64,000 nucleotides of DNA from Streptomyces sp. CB02414 (GTDB lineage Bacteria; Actinomycetota; Actinomycetes; Streptomycetales; Streptomycetaceae): the NCBI RefSeq assembly GCF_001905385.1, contig NZ_LIPF01000009.1, forward strand, positions 310,001-374,000, read 5' to 3'. Within the stretch, counting starts at the first letter, position 1. Each line of letters opens with the position of its first letter. The notes under the pieces were generated by a model. The model worked only from the letters and a program-made list of their open reading frames with translations. It ran no database searches and was not told where the DNA came from. Of the stretch, positions 53,076 through 61,593 are shown piece by piece. The position numbers and the translations under genes are program-made.

Positions 53076-53190
53076 GTCACTCCCCACCCGTACGAGTCCA
53101 CCCGGCCCGGGCAGGGTAACCCTATCGCCCCGGTACGGCATGCGTGTATCGCGGTCACAGGATTCACCTTCCCCGTAAGGGGGTTGACGA

Positions 53191-54003
53191 TTACTCTCCG
53201 AATCCGACAGGTTCCAGGGTGAGTTGGGCGACCGGCCTGCTCGTCGGCCGGTCCGAGCCCCCACCGGGTTCGACGGTCACCGCGAGTGATGCGGCCGACC
53301 GGTCCAGGCCGGAGGCGACCAGGGGCGTGTCGTCGTCGAGGAGCCCCAGGGAGCGCGGCTGTGCGCCGGGGCGCACGAGCCAGAGCTGGTGCACGCGGCC
53401 GCCGGACGGCTCGCCGTATCCGCTCAGGGTGACGACCGCGCGCCCCTCGGATGCGGAAGCGACCACTCCGATGCTGCGCCCGCGGTCGTCCTCCCCGCCG
53501 GTCGCGCGGGCGTCCGGAGCGGCGAGAACGTGGGCGATCTCACGTGCCCGGTCCCGTGCGGTGTCCAGTTCGCCCCGCGTCCGGTCCGCCTGCACGGCGA
53601 AGAGCGCGGCGACCACGAGCGCCGCGGCGGCCGTCACCGTGGCGAAGGGCACCAGCAGGGGACGCGGCCGGGGCGGGCTGGAACGCTCCGGCGCCGGCCC
53701 GCCTCCCCACACGTGGGACGGCAGCCGGCGGACGGGCCCGCGTCCGGGCGCGGGCTCCTGCGCGGTGGTGCGTACGGCGGCCAGGACGCGGTCGCGCAGG
53801 GCGGCCGGGGCCGGTGCGGCCGTGGACCAGGCCAGCCGGACGGCGTCCTCGGACAGCGCCCTGACCTCGGCGGCGCAGCGGTCGCAGCCCTCCAGGTGCC
53901 GTTCGAACCGGACCCGTTCGGCGCCTTCCAGGGCGTCCAGGGCGTAGGGGGCGGCGAGCGAGTGGAGGCCGCCGCGGCGCGGCCGCCGGCCGAAGAGGCT
54001 CAT
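53191..54003 (-). CDS. Anti-sigma factor (RskA-like, zinc-binding)
   Basis: A 270-residue single-pass membrane protein. The N-terminal anti-sigma domain has a ZAS-type HX3CX2C in RHLEGCDRCAAEV. One membrane helix at about 138-160 (VPFATVTAAAALVVAALFA) is followed by an extracytoplasmic RskA domain (RVHQLWLVRPG, PVAQLTLEPVG). Its ATG overlaps the sigma factor stop (ATGA). It should hold the ECF sigma factor at the membrane until regulated proteolysis. Confidence 0.92.
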   Translation of the reverse strand: MSLFGRRPRRGGLHSLAAPYALDALEGAERVRFERHLEGCDRCAAEVRALSEDAVRLAWSTAAPAPAALRDRVLAAVRTTAQEPAPGRGPVRRLPSHVWGGGPAPERSSPPRPRPLLVPFATVTAAAALVVAALFAVQADRTRGELDTARDRAREIAHVLAAPDARATGGEDDRGRSIGVVASASEGRAVVTLSGYGEPSGGRVHQLWLVRPGAQPRSLGLLDDDTPLVASGLDRSAASLAVTVEPGGGSDRPTSRPVAQLTLEPVGFGE

Positions 54004-54542
54004 GCGGCGCCTCCCAGGCAGTCGCGCAGGCGGCCCAGTCCGTCTCTCATCCGGGTCTTCACCGTGCCCAGGGGGAGGGAGAGGCGCTCGGCGACCTCCC
54101 GGTAGGTGTAGCCGTCGTAGTAGGCGAGGGTGACGGACTGGCGTTGCAGGGCGGTCAGGCGGTCCAGGCAGCGGCGTACCCACTCGCGTTCGAGGCCCGC
54201 CTCGACCTCCTCCGCGACCTGGTCGAAGGCGGGGTGGTGGGCGCGCCGGGCCTCGCGCTGTTCGCGTTCGCCGGCCGCGCGGGCGCTGCGCACCCGGTCG
54301 ACGGCGCGGCGGTGGGCGACGGTGAGGATCCAGGACAGGGCGCTCCCCCGGCGCGGGTCGAACCGCGCGGCGGACCGCCACAGTTCGAGCAGCACCTCCT
54401 GCGCCACCTCCTCGGCCTGGGCGGGGTCGCGCACCACGCGCCGTACGAGTCCGAACACCGGGCCGGAGACCAGCCCGTACAGGTCCTCGAAGGCCTTCTG
54501 GTCGCCGTCCGCCACGAGCATCAGCAGCTCGTCCGCCTCCAC
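54000..54542 (-). CDS. ECF sigma factor (SigK/ECF19-like)
   Basis: A 180-residue sigma-70 family protein with only regions 2 and 4. Region 2: AFEDLYGLVSGPVFGLVRRV, then VAQEVLLELWRSAARFDP and WILTVAHRRAVDRVR. Region 4: LQRQSVTLAYYDGYTYREVA followed by LPLGTVKTRMRDGLGRLR. Start GTG at 54542 after GAGAGGGGGAC. Encoded with its RskA-type anti-sigma. In many Streptomyces this pair sits beside DUF4331 genes (memory), so the scrambled genes to its right were likely its targets. Confidence 0.93.
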   Translation of the reverse strand: MEADELLMLVADGDQKAFEDLYGLVSGPVFGLVRRVVRDPAQAEEVAQEVLLELWRSAARFDPRRGSALSWILTVAHRRAVDRVRSARAAGEREQREARRAHHPAFDQVAEEVEAGLEREWVRRCLDRLTALQRQSVTLAYYDGYTYREVAERLSLPLGTVKTRMRDGLGRLRDCLGGAA

Positions 54543-54778
54543 CCCGTCCCCCTCTCCGCGGGCCGCACCGGCCCGTCGACGTCACCGCCGGGCGCGCGAC
54601 GGTGCGCCCTCCGGCTGGAGTTACGGATCAGCGGGCCGAAAACGCGGGTCGGCCGCGCACTCGATGCCGGCACGAGTCGGACTCCGGCGTCCTCCGGGTC
54701 CGGCCAATCCGGCCCGGACGCCGCTCCGAATGCCGGTGCGTCAGGGACAACGGCACTTCGGCACGGAGGACGGACGGC

Positions 54779-55207
54779 ATGACACCCAACTCCGGAAGCG
54801 GTGGCGCGGGGCGCCGGGGCCTCGCCACTCTGGTCTGCGGCGCGCTGGCCGCCTCGGGGCTCGCGGCGGCCGGCGTGACCGCGCTGGAACCGGGGGCGGC
54901 GTCCGCCTCCAGCCACCGGGAGGCACCGCTGATATCGGGCACCCCGCAGTACGACAACACGGACCTGTACGCCTTCGTGAGCCCGGACCGGCCGGACACC
55001 ACGACGCTCGTCGCGAACTGGATCCCGTTCGAGGAACCGGCCGGCGGGCCCAACTTCTTCACGTTCGCCGAGGACGCCCAGTACGACCTGAACGTCGACA
55101 ACGACGCGACGTTCCTCTACAACACGGGCCCGGTCACCGCTCTCGACGACCCGGACCTCAACATCACGCAGACCTACGACCTCGAACTGGTCAGGCTGCA
55201 CGAGGCC
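54779..55207 (+). pseudogene. 5' fragment of DUF4331 gene
   Basis: Begins normally: GGAGGACGG, ATG, a signal peptide (GRRGLATLVCGALAASGLAA...ASA) and the DUF4331 start SSHREAPLISGTPQYDNTDL with YAFVSPDRPDTTTLVANWIP. After about 143 residues (ITQTYDLELVRLHEAG) the similarity stops; full-length members are about 450-500 residues. The next DNA is an inverted piece of a different gene, so the protein would be truncated. Confidence 0.85.
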
Positions 55208-55622
55208 GGGTCACCGCTCGCTGCCCTGGCCCGGGCACGGCCCTCCAGGGCGGGCAGGTGGGCGTCGTCGGCGGCGAGGGCACGGGCGTAGTGGCGCAGG
55301 GCGGCCCGGTGCTCGCCCCGGCTCCGGGCGAGTCCGCCGAGCCGGGTGGCGACGTAGGCCACGTCCGCGGGGGAGGAGGCGGCGGCGAGCGCCTGCTCCA
55401 GCACCCGGTGCGCGGTTCCCACCTCGTCGCGCAGCTCCCGGACGTACGCGTACCGCGTGAAGACCGGGATGCCGGGCCGCCGGGCGTCGGCGGTGTCGGC
55501 GGCCCGCGCGGCGGCGTCGTAGCGGCCGAGTTCGACGAGGGCGTCGATGCGGGAGCACAGGGCGCGTTCGTTGTACGGATTCGCCTTCAGGGCCCGGTCG
55601 GCGTACGCCAGCGCGCCCGTGA
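55208..55622 (-). pseudogene. Inverted internal segment of a TPR gene
   Basis: On the minus strand a TPR sequence runs GALAYADRALKANPYNERAL, LVELGRYDAAARAADTADAR, YVRELRDEVGTAHRVLEQAL and HYARALAADDAHLPALEGRA, ending ARAASGD. The continuation (DGAVRDLEDVV) is found on the plus strand at 55631. The segment is therefore flipped relative to its own 3' part; the two ends read as if cut at about 55208 and 55622. The N-terminal part of the TPR gene is absent. Confidence 0.8.
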
Positions 55623-55630
55623 ACTCGTGC

Positions 55631-56031
55631 GACGGCGCGGTCCGGGACCTGGAGGACGTCGTCGCCCGCGCCCCGCTCCCCGGCCCGCTCGTCGCGCTCG
55701 GCGAGCTGTACGAGGCGCGCGGCGAGCGGGCGAAGGCCCGCGAGCAGTACGCCCTCGCCGCCGCCGACCACGGCGACGAGGAGGCGGCGCTGCGCGCGGC
55801 CCGCGCCGAGTGGGACCGCCGGCGGACCGTGCACACGGCGGACGCCGTCGCCTGGGCGCTGCACGCGGCCGGCCGCGACGCCGAGGCCCTGCCGTACGCC
55901 CGCCGGGCCACGGCGACGGAGTACCGCGACGCCGGCTTCCTCCACCACCTGGGCATGATCGAGCGGGCGGTGGGCCTTGAGCGGGACGCCCGCCGCCATC
56001 TGACGGCCGCACTGGACCTGAACCCCGCTCG
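55631..56031 (+). pseudogene. 3' part of the same TPR gene
   Basis: Plus-strand frame DGAVRDLEDVVARAPLPGPL, LYEARGERAKAREQYALAAA, AVAWALHAAGRDAEALPYAR and AVGLERDARRHLTAALDLNP: the C-terminal TPR helices. It ends abruptly at a junction with a nickel-transporter fragment. It has no start of its own. Confidence 0.8.
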
Positions 56032-56542
56032 GTGGTCGCGTGGCTGGGCGCCGCCTGCGGCGTCCTGGTGACCCTGGCGGGTGCGAGCCTCGTACGCCGG
56101 GCGCTGCGCGACCGGGGCCGCGCGCACCCCCGACCACGCCCACAGGCACGCCCCTCATGGTCACGCGCACGACCACGGCCACACCCATCCCGTCGCCCCC
56201 ACCCTCCGCGGCACGGTTCTCCTCGGGTTCGCCGGCGGACTCGTGCCCAGCCCGTCCGCCGTGGTCGTGCTGGTCGGTGCGGCGGCCTTCGGGCGGGCCT
56301 GGTTCGGCCTGCTCCTCGTGGCCGCCTTCGGGGCCGGGCTGGCCCTCACCCTGACCGCGGCCGGCGTCGCGGTCGTCCGCGTCGGCGGTGGCGCGAGCCG
56401 CCTGCTCCGGCGGCGTCCCCGGTGGGCGACGGGCCGGGCGGCCCGGCTGGTGCGCCGGGTCGCTCCGCTCGGGTCGGCGTGCGCGGTGGTGGTCCTCGGG
56501 GCCGGATTGGTGTTCAGGGGGGCCGCATCCGCACTCGGCTGA
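56032..56542 (+). pseudogene. 3' fragment of NicO/RcnA-type nickel-cobalt transporter
   Basis: The fragment begins inside a membrane helix (VAWLGAACGVLVTLAGASLV), then the frame changes near 56115-56130 to a His-rich loop (HAPHGHAHDHGHTH). It continues with the C-terminal helices GTVLLGFAGGLVPSPSAVVV and AFGAGLALTLTAAGVAVV to the normal end. The N-terminal three helices with the HX4D-type metal site are missing. It would not make a working transporter. Confidence 0.8.
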
Positions 56543-56558
56543 GCTACTTTTGGGGTGA

Positions 56559-58262
56559 ATGCGGGAGAACGACGGGCCCGTTCCCGGAATGTCCGCGCGA
56601 GACTTCGAGGGGGCGCCGGTGTCCCAGGAACCCGGCAGTGAGCGCGTGATCGCCGGTCGCTACCGCCTCCTGTCCCCCCTCGGCGAGGGCGGGATGGGCA
56701 CGGTGTGGCGCGCCCGCGACGAGGTGCTGCACCGCGAGGTCGCCGTCAAGGAGGTGCGGGCCCCGGCCGGGCTGCCGGAGTCCGACGTGCGGCGGATGTA
56801 CGCGCGGCTGGAGCGGGAGGCGTGGGCCGCCGCCCGGGTGGCCCACCACAACGTGGTCACGGTGTACGACGTGGCCACCGACGGCGGCCGTCCCTGGATC
56901 GTGATGGAGCTGGTGCGCGGGCTGTCCCTGGCCGACCGGCTGGAGGCCGGGGGCCCGCTGGAGCCGCGGCGCGCGGCGGCCGTCGGGGCCGAGGTGCTGG
57001 CCGCGCTGCGGACCGCGCACGCGGCGGGGGTGCTGCACCGGGACGTGAAGCCGGCCAACGTGCTGCTGGCGAACGACGGCCGGGTGGTGCTCACCGACTT
57101 CGGGATCGCCATGGTCGAGGGCAGCTCCGCGCTGACCATGACCGGCGAGGTCGTCGGCTCCCCCGAGTTCCTGGCGCCCGAACGGGCCCTGGGCCGCACG
57201 CCCGGCCCCGAGTCCGACCTCTGGTCCCTGGGCGTGCTGCTGTACGCGGCGGTCGAGGGGGCCTCGCCGTTCCGCCAGGACACCCCGCTGAGCACCCTGC
57301 GGGCCATCGTGGACGAGGAGTTGCCGCCGCCGCACCGGGCCGGGGCGCTCGCGCCCGTCATCGAGGGCCTGCTGCGCAAGGACCCGGCCGAGCGGCTGCC
57401 CGCCGAACGGGCCGAGCGGGACCTGCGGACGGTGGCCGCCGGGGGCGCCGTCGGCGGGGCGGACACGCCCCGGGCGGGCGCGGTGCCGGCCGGCGCGTAC
57501 GCCCCGACGGTCGCGGCCTTCCCCGGGCCGGGGCCGGCGCCGGCTCCCCCTGCGTCCGTGTCCTCGACGACGCCGGACACGGCGGGGACCGCGCCCGCCG
57601 GGCCGGGCGGCCGGGACCGGCGGTCGCGGACCGTGCTGGTCCTGGGGCTGGCCGTGCTCGTGCTGGCGCTGGCCGGACTCACGTACGCGCTGCTCGACCG
57701 GTCCGGCGGCGGTGGCGGTGGCGGAACCGAGGGTTCGGGCGGGAGTCCGGGCCCGGGGGCGAGCACGGTCGCGCCGAGCCCGACCGGGAGCGGTACGGAA
57801 CCGAGTCCGCCGGCCTCCTCCGCGAGTCACAGCCGGCGCAGCAGTCCGCCGCCGCAGTCGGTGCGGGTGGCCGTGGCCGGCGCGCACACCGAGTACGAGG
57901 GGGCCTGCCCGCCGCCCCACGACCGGGCGCCCGCCTTCACGGCGACGTTCACGGTGGGGCGGCTGCCGGCGCAGGTGGACTACCGCTGGGTGACCGAGGA
58001 CGGGTCGGTCTCCGATCCCGGGTGGCGGACGCTGTCGTTCCCGGCGGGCGGTGAACGCTCGCGGCAGGACACGGTCGTCGTGACGACGGACGGGGCGAGC
58101 GGCTCGTTCGAGGGCGCGGTCCGCGTGGAGGTGCGGGAACCGGTGGAGGCGACGTCGAACGCGGTGGCGTTCTCCGTGACGTGCGCGGCGGAGACGGAGC
58201 CCGGGACGGAGACCCCGACGGGCGGGGCCTCCCCCTCTTCTTCTCCGTCTCCTTCCGCTTGA
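56559..58262 (+). CDS. PASTA-less Ser/Thr protein kinase, membrane-anchored
   Basis: A 567-residue eukaryotic-type kinase. Kinase domain about 34-290: GEGGMGTVW loop, VAVKEV Lys, catalytic HRDVKPANVLL, DFGIAM, GSPEFLAPE. A Pro/Ala linker follows, one membrane helix at about 357-377, then a Gly/Ser/Pro-rich extracellular stalk and a beta-rich domain of about 110 residues (VRVAVAGAHTEYEGACPPPH..., EVREPVEATSNAVAFSVTC) with Cys, perhaps a ligand sensor. ATG 56559; a -10-like TACTTT 8 nt upstream suggests a leaderless start, though 56589 is possible. Confidence 0.92.
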   Translation: MRENDGPVPGMSARDFEGAPVSQEPGSERVIAGRYRLLSPLGEGGMGTVWRARDEVLHREVAVKEVRAPAGLPESDVRRMYARLEREAWAAARVAHHNVVTVYDVATDGGRPWIVMELVRGLSLADRLEAGGPLEPRRAAAVGAEVLAALRTAHAAGVLHRDVKPANVLLANDGRVVLTDFGIAMVEGSSALTMTGEVVGSPEFLAPERALGRTPGPESDLWSLGVLLYAAVEGASPFRQDTPLSTLRAIVDEELPPPHRAGALAPVIEGLLRKDPAERLPAERAERDLRTVAAGGAVGGADTPRAGAVPAGAYAPTVAAFPGPGPAPAPPASVSSTTPDTAGTAPAGPGGRDRRSRTVLVLGLAVLVLALAGLTYALLDRSGGGGGGGTEGSGGSPGPGASTVAPSPTGSGTEPSPPASSASHSRRSSPPPQSVRVAVAGAHTEYEGACPPPHDRAPAFTATFTVGRLPAQVDYRWVTEDGSVSDPGWRTLSFPAGGERSRQDTVVVTTDGASGSFEGAVRVEVREPVEATSNAVAFSVTCAAETEPGTETPTGGASPSSSPSPSA

Positions 58263-58274
58263 GGGACCGCCGGA

Positions 58275-59081
58275 TCAGGCTGCGCCGTTGAGGACCGGCA
58301 GGTAGCCGCCGGACTGACCGGCCGCGGTCGGGTGGTACGACTCGCCGATGTTGAGCCAGTTCACGCTGTGCAGCCAGGAACTGCCGGAGCAGATCTCGTG
58401 GCCGGTGAAGGTGGGCCGTACGTCGCCGAAGGTGAAGCCGTGGTCGGCGGCGCGCTTGGCGATCGCGGTGTTGAGGTGGTCCGCGGCGTCGTTGATCGCC
58501 TTCCGCTTGGTCTCGGAGAGGCCGATGCAGGAGGTGCCGAGCCGGTAGAAGCGCGGGTAGCCGATGACGACCACGTGGGCGTTGGGGGCCCGGTCGCGGA
58601 TCGCGGAGTAGACGTTGTCGAGGTTGCCGGGGAGCGTCGAGTCGACGTACGCCTTCGCGGTGGCGATCCGGGACAGGCAGGAGCTGTCGGACTGGAGGAC
58701 GCAGGCCATCATGACGTCGGCGAAGCCGGCGTCGTTGCCGCCGACGCTGATCGACACGAGACCGGTGGCGGTGCTGAGCGGGCCGAGCTGTCCGGCGAGA
58801 ACATCACCCGTACGGGCGCCGGAGCAGGCGGTGAAGTCGAAGCTGGAGGGCGAGTTGGCGGCCGCCCAGAGATAGGGGTGGGCCTTGGTGCTGCGCTTGC
58901 AGTCGCCGCTGGAGCCGATGTAGCTGCCCGCTCCGACACCGGAGGAGTAGGAGTCGCCGAGCGCCACGTAGCCGTCGGCGGCGGCGTGTTGGGCGGCCTC
59001 GGCGGTCGCGGCCCCGGTGAGGGCGGTGCCGGCGGCGAGGAGGAGTGAACTCAGGAAGCCGACAAGTCGGGAACGTCTCAT
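58275..59081 (-). CDS. Secreted GDSL (SGNH) esterase/lipase
   Basis: A 268-residue exported hydrolase with a Sec signal (MRRSRLVGFLSSLLLAAG...AEA, cleavage near 33). SGNH blocks: nucleophile GDSYSSGVGAG, Gly in ACSGART, GGNDAGF oxyanion Asn, and catalytic ESYHPTAAG near the end. Six Cys suggest three disulphides. It matches the Streptomyces lipase/phospholipase A1 group (S. coelicolor SCO1725 type, from memory). GGAGG lies 4 nt before the ATG. It converges with the kinase gene, 12 bp between stops. Confidence 0.93.
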   Translation of the reverse strand: MRRSRLVGFLSSLLLAAGTALTGAATAEAAQHAAADGYVALGDSYSSGVGAGSYIGSSGDCKRSTKAHPYLWAAANSPSSFDFTACSGARTGDVLAGQLGPLSTATGLVSISVGGNDAGFADVMMACVLQSDSSCLSRIATAKAYVDSTLPGNLDNVYSAIRDRAPNAHVVVIGYPRFYRLGTSCIGLSETKRKAINDAADHLNTAIAKRAADHGFTFGDVRPTFTGHEICSGSSWLHSVNWLNIGESYHPTAAGQSGGYLPVLNGAA

Positions 59082-59701
59082 GGAACCTCCTTTAGCAGGA
59101 TCTCTGCCGTCAACCGTGGTAGCAGCTACGCGTGTTGACAGGAAGTGTCCATGCCAAGAAATGGCTGAGGGTCGTTCAAAATCGGACGAAAACCGGCGGG
59201 AACACCAGTGCCGTCTTGACGGCCTCCCGAGAGCTGCGTCACATTGAGGCCCGGCATCTTGGGCTTCGGGGGGCAAAGCGGAACGGTCAGGGAGACCCGT
59301 ACCGCGGGAAATCGCCCCACAAGAAGAACGGATGACGGCAAACCAACAAAAACGTGAGACCTGGTTCCAGGTCTTGCCATACGGGTTCAAACGTCAATAC
59401 CGTCATACATCTCCCGCATCGGTACGTCGGCAAGCGGCTCAGGGGAGGGCTCGAGGCCGCGGCGGACCGGGGCGGGACGCGCGGTAGGGGGGTGCCGTGC
59501 TCGGTGACCGCACCGGTGACCGGGCCGTGCCGCGCGGTCGGCCGTCGTTTTTCTCGCGGCGCCGACAGGCTTCGCCAGCTCACCTGGCACGCACGGAGAT
59601 CCGTCCCGTCGCGCCGTGGGTGAGAACCCCCCTTTCGAACCGGATACAGAGCCGGACCGCCCCTGGGGCGGGCGGTCCGCCGGACGAGAGGGACCAGACT
59701 C
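59082..59701. other. 620-bp intergenic region between esterase and glycosyltransferase genes
   Basis: The longest gene-free stretch in the window, noticeably less GC-rich in 59140-59420 than its surroundings. It holds the divergent promoters for the esterase (leftward) and the glycosyltransferase operon (rightward). A perfect 8-2-8 dyad AGACCTGG/CCAGGTCT lies at 59357-59374. No convincing ORF is present. Confidence 0.7.
59357..59374. promoter_or_regulatory. Dyad symmetry element
   Basis: AGACCTGG TT CCAGGTCT is perfectly palindromic in its 8-bp arms. It lies 276 bp from the esterase start and 328 bp from the glycosyltransferase start; candidate operator. Confidence 0.45.
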
Positions 59702-60577
59702 ATGAGCTCAGTTCTGCAGCCGGCGTCGACGGGCAACGATCCGTCGTCCGACCCGTCTCCCGCCGAGAAGTACCGGCCCGTCTCCTCGCACCTGGCGATA
59801 GCGCCGCCGGTGAGCGTCGTGATACCCGCGATGAACGAGGCGGAGAACCTTCCCTACGTCTTCAAGACGCTGCCCGACTGGATCCACGAGGTGGTCCTCG
59901 TGGACGGCAACTCCACCGACGACACCGTGCGGGTCGCCCGGGAGCTGTGGCCGGACGTCAAGGTGGTCGAGCAGCGCGGCAAGGGCAAGGGGGACGCGCT
60001 GATCACCGGTTTCGAGGCGTGCACCGGCGACATCATCGTGATGGTCGACGCCGACGGCTCGGCCGACGGCCAGGAGATCGTGTCGTACGTCTCCGCGCTG
60101 GTCTCCGGCGCCGACTTCGCCAAGGGCTCCCGCTTCGCCAACGGCGGCGGCACCGACGACATGACCTTCATCCGCAAGCTCGGCAACCGCGCCCTGTGCG
60201 CGGTCGTCAACCGGAAGTTCGGCGCCCGCTACACCGACCTCTGCTACGGCTACAACGCGTTCTGGCGGCACTGCCTGGACAAGATCGACCTCGACTGCAC
60301 CGGCTTCGAGGTGGAGACCCTGATGAACATCCGGGTCGTCAAGGCGGGGCTCAAGGTGCAGGAGATACCCAGCCACGAGTACCTGCGCATCCACGGAGTC
60401 AGCAACCTGCGCGCCGTGCGGGACGGGCTGCGGGTGCTCAGAGTCATCCTCGACGAGCGTTCCAACCGGCGTGCGCTGCGGGGCCGTACGCACCCGCCGA
60501 CGCTCGCCTCGGCCGGTCCAGCCACCCCCGTGGCCCCGGTCGCCCCGGTCGTCCCGGTCCGGAGGAAGGCGTCTTGA
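59702..60577 (+). CDS. GT2 family glycosyltransferase (DPM1-like)
   Basis: A 291-residue cytosolic-face GT-A transferase: VSVVIPAMNEAENLPYVFKT, VDGNSTDDTV, KGKGDALITGFEA, and the metal/nucleotide motif MVDADGSADG. GSRFANGGGTDDMTFIRKLG and CYGYNAFWR follow, as in dolichol/polyprenol-phosphate-type synthases, but there are no membrane helices. The tail is a Val/Ala/Pro repeat (APVAPVAPVVPV). It heads an operon with a second GT2 (TTGA overlap) and a polysaccharide deacetylase, consistent with synthesis of a surface or secreted glycan. Confidence 0.9.
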   Translation: MSSVLQPASTGNDPSSDPSPAEKYRPVSSHLAIAPPVSVVIPAMNEAENLPYVFKTLPDWIHEVVLVDGNSTDDTVRVARELWPDVKVVEQRGKGKGDALITGFEACTGDIIVMVDADGSADGQEIVSYVSALVSGADFAKGSRFANGGGTDDMTFIRKLGNRALCAVVNRKFGARYTDLCYGYNAFWRHCLDKIDLDCTGFEVETLMNIRVVKAGLKVQEIPSHEYLRIHGVSNLRAVRDGLRVLRVILDERSNRRALRGRTHPPTLASAGPATPVAPVAPVVPVRRKAS

Positions 60578-61593
60578 GCGGTACCGACGCCTCCCTCACG
60601 ATCTCCGTCGTGATCTGCGTCTACACCGAGGACCGCTGGGAGGACATCCTCGCGGCGGTCTCCTCGGTGCGGGCGCAGTCCCACCCGGCGCGCGAGACGC
60701 TGCTGGTCGTCGACCACAACGAGACGCTGCGGGAACGGCTGCTGAAGGAGTACGGGGAGAGCCCGGACGGGCAGGACGTGCGGGTGCTCGCCAACGCGGG
60801 CCCCCGCGGGCTGTCCGCCGGCCGCAACACCGGTATCGCCGCCTCGCGCGGCGAGGTGATCGCCTTCCTCGACGACGACGCCGTGGCCGAACGGGACTGG
60901 CTGCGGCACTTCGCCGAGGGCTACGCCGACCCGGCGGTCGTCGCCGTCGGCGGGCGCACGGTGCCCGTCTGGGCGTCCGGGCGCCGGCCGGTCTGGTTCC
61001 CGGAGGAGTTCGACTGGGTGGTCGGCTGCACGTACCGGGGGCTGCCGCCCGGCCGGGTCCGGGTGCGCAACGTGCTCGGCGGCAACGCCTCCTTCCGGCG
61101 GGAGGCGTTCGACGCGGCGGGCGGCTTCGCCACCGGCATCGGACGCGACGGCGACAAACGCCCGCTGGGCTGCGAGGAGACCGAGCTGTGCATCCGGCTC
61201 GCCCGCGCCCGCCCCGACGCCGTGCTGCTGATCGACGACCGCGCGGTGATCCACCACCGGGTGCCCGAGGTCCGCGAGCACTTCGCCTACTTCCGCACCC
61301 GCAGCTACGCCGAGGGTCTGTCCAAGGCCCTGGTGGCCCGCAGCGTCGGCGCGGACAAGGGCCTGGAGTCCGAACGCCGGTACGCCACCCGGGTGCTGCC
61401 CGCCGGTGTGGTGCGCGGGCTGCGCGACGCCGTGCTGGCCCGGCCGGGCGGTGCGGGCCGGGCGGGCGCGATCGTCGCCGGGGTGCTCACCGCGGCGGGC
61501 GGCTACGCGGTGGGGAGCGTACGGGCGCGGCGGGGCGGGGTCTCCTTCTCCGTGGCGCCGGTCGGGCCGGCCGAGGGGGCCGCGCGTGGCTGA
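60574..61593 (+). CDS. GT2 family glycosyltransferase with TTG start
   Basis: A 339-residue GT-A transferase. TTG at 60574 overlaps the previous stop and follows GGAGGAAGG, the only start that fits. Motifs: VVICVYTEDRWEDILAAVSS, ANAGPRGLSAGRNTGIAASR, the DXD-type FLDDDAVAERDW, GGNASFRREAFDAAGGF and the acceptor EETELCIRLARARP. A final amphipathic/hydrophobic region near 300 may attach it to the membrane. Second step of the glycan operon. Confidence 0.9.
   Translation: MSGTDASLTISVVICVYTEDRWEDILAAVSSVRAQSHPARETLLVVDHNETLRERLLKEYGESPDGQDVRVLANAGPRGLSAGRNTGIAASRGEVIAFLDDDAVAERDWLRHFAEGYADPAVVAVGGRTVPVWASGRRPVWFPEEFDWVVGCTYRGLPPGRVRVRNVLGGNASFRREAFDAAGGFATGIGRDGDKRPLGCEETELCIRLARARPDAVLLIDDRAVIHHRVPEVREHFAYFRTRSYAEGLSKALVARSVGADKGLESERRYATRVLPAGVVRGLRDAVLARPGGAGRAGAIVAGVLTAAGGYAVGSVRARRGGVSFSVAPVGPAEGAARG

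Noticed and set aside
55211-56188. A single minus-strand gene across the whole TPR region
   Set aside because: Only 55208-55622 shows TPR similarity on that strand; the rest is opposite the genuine plus-strand TPR 3' part.
59497-59701. Upstream extension of the second glycosyltransferase frame
   Set aside because: The long frame passes out of phase through the first glycosyltransferase; only the part from TTG 60574 has GT2 motifs.
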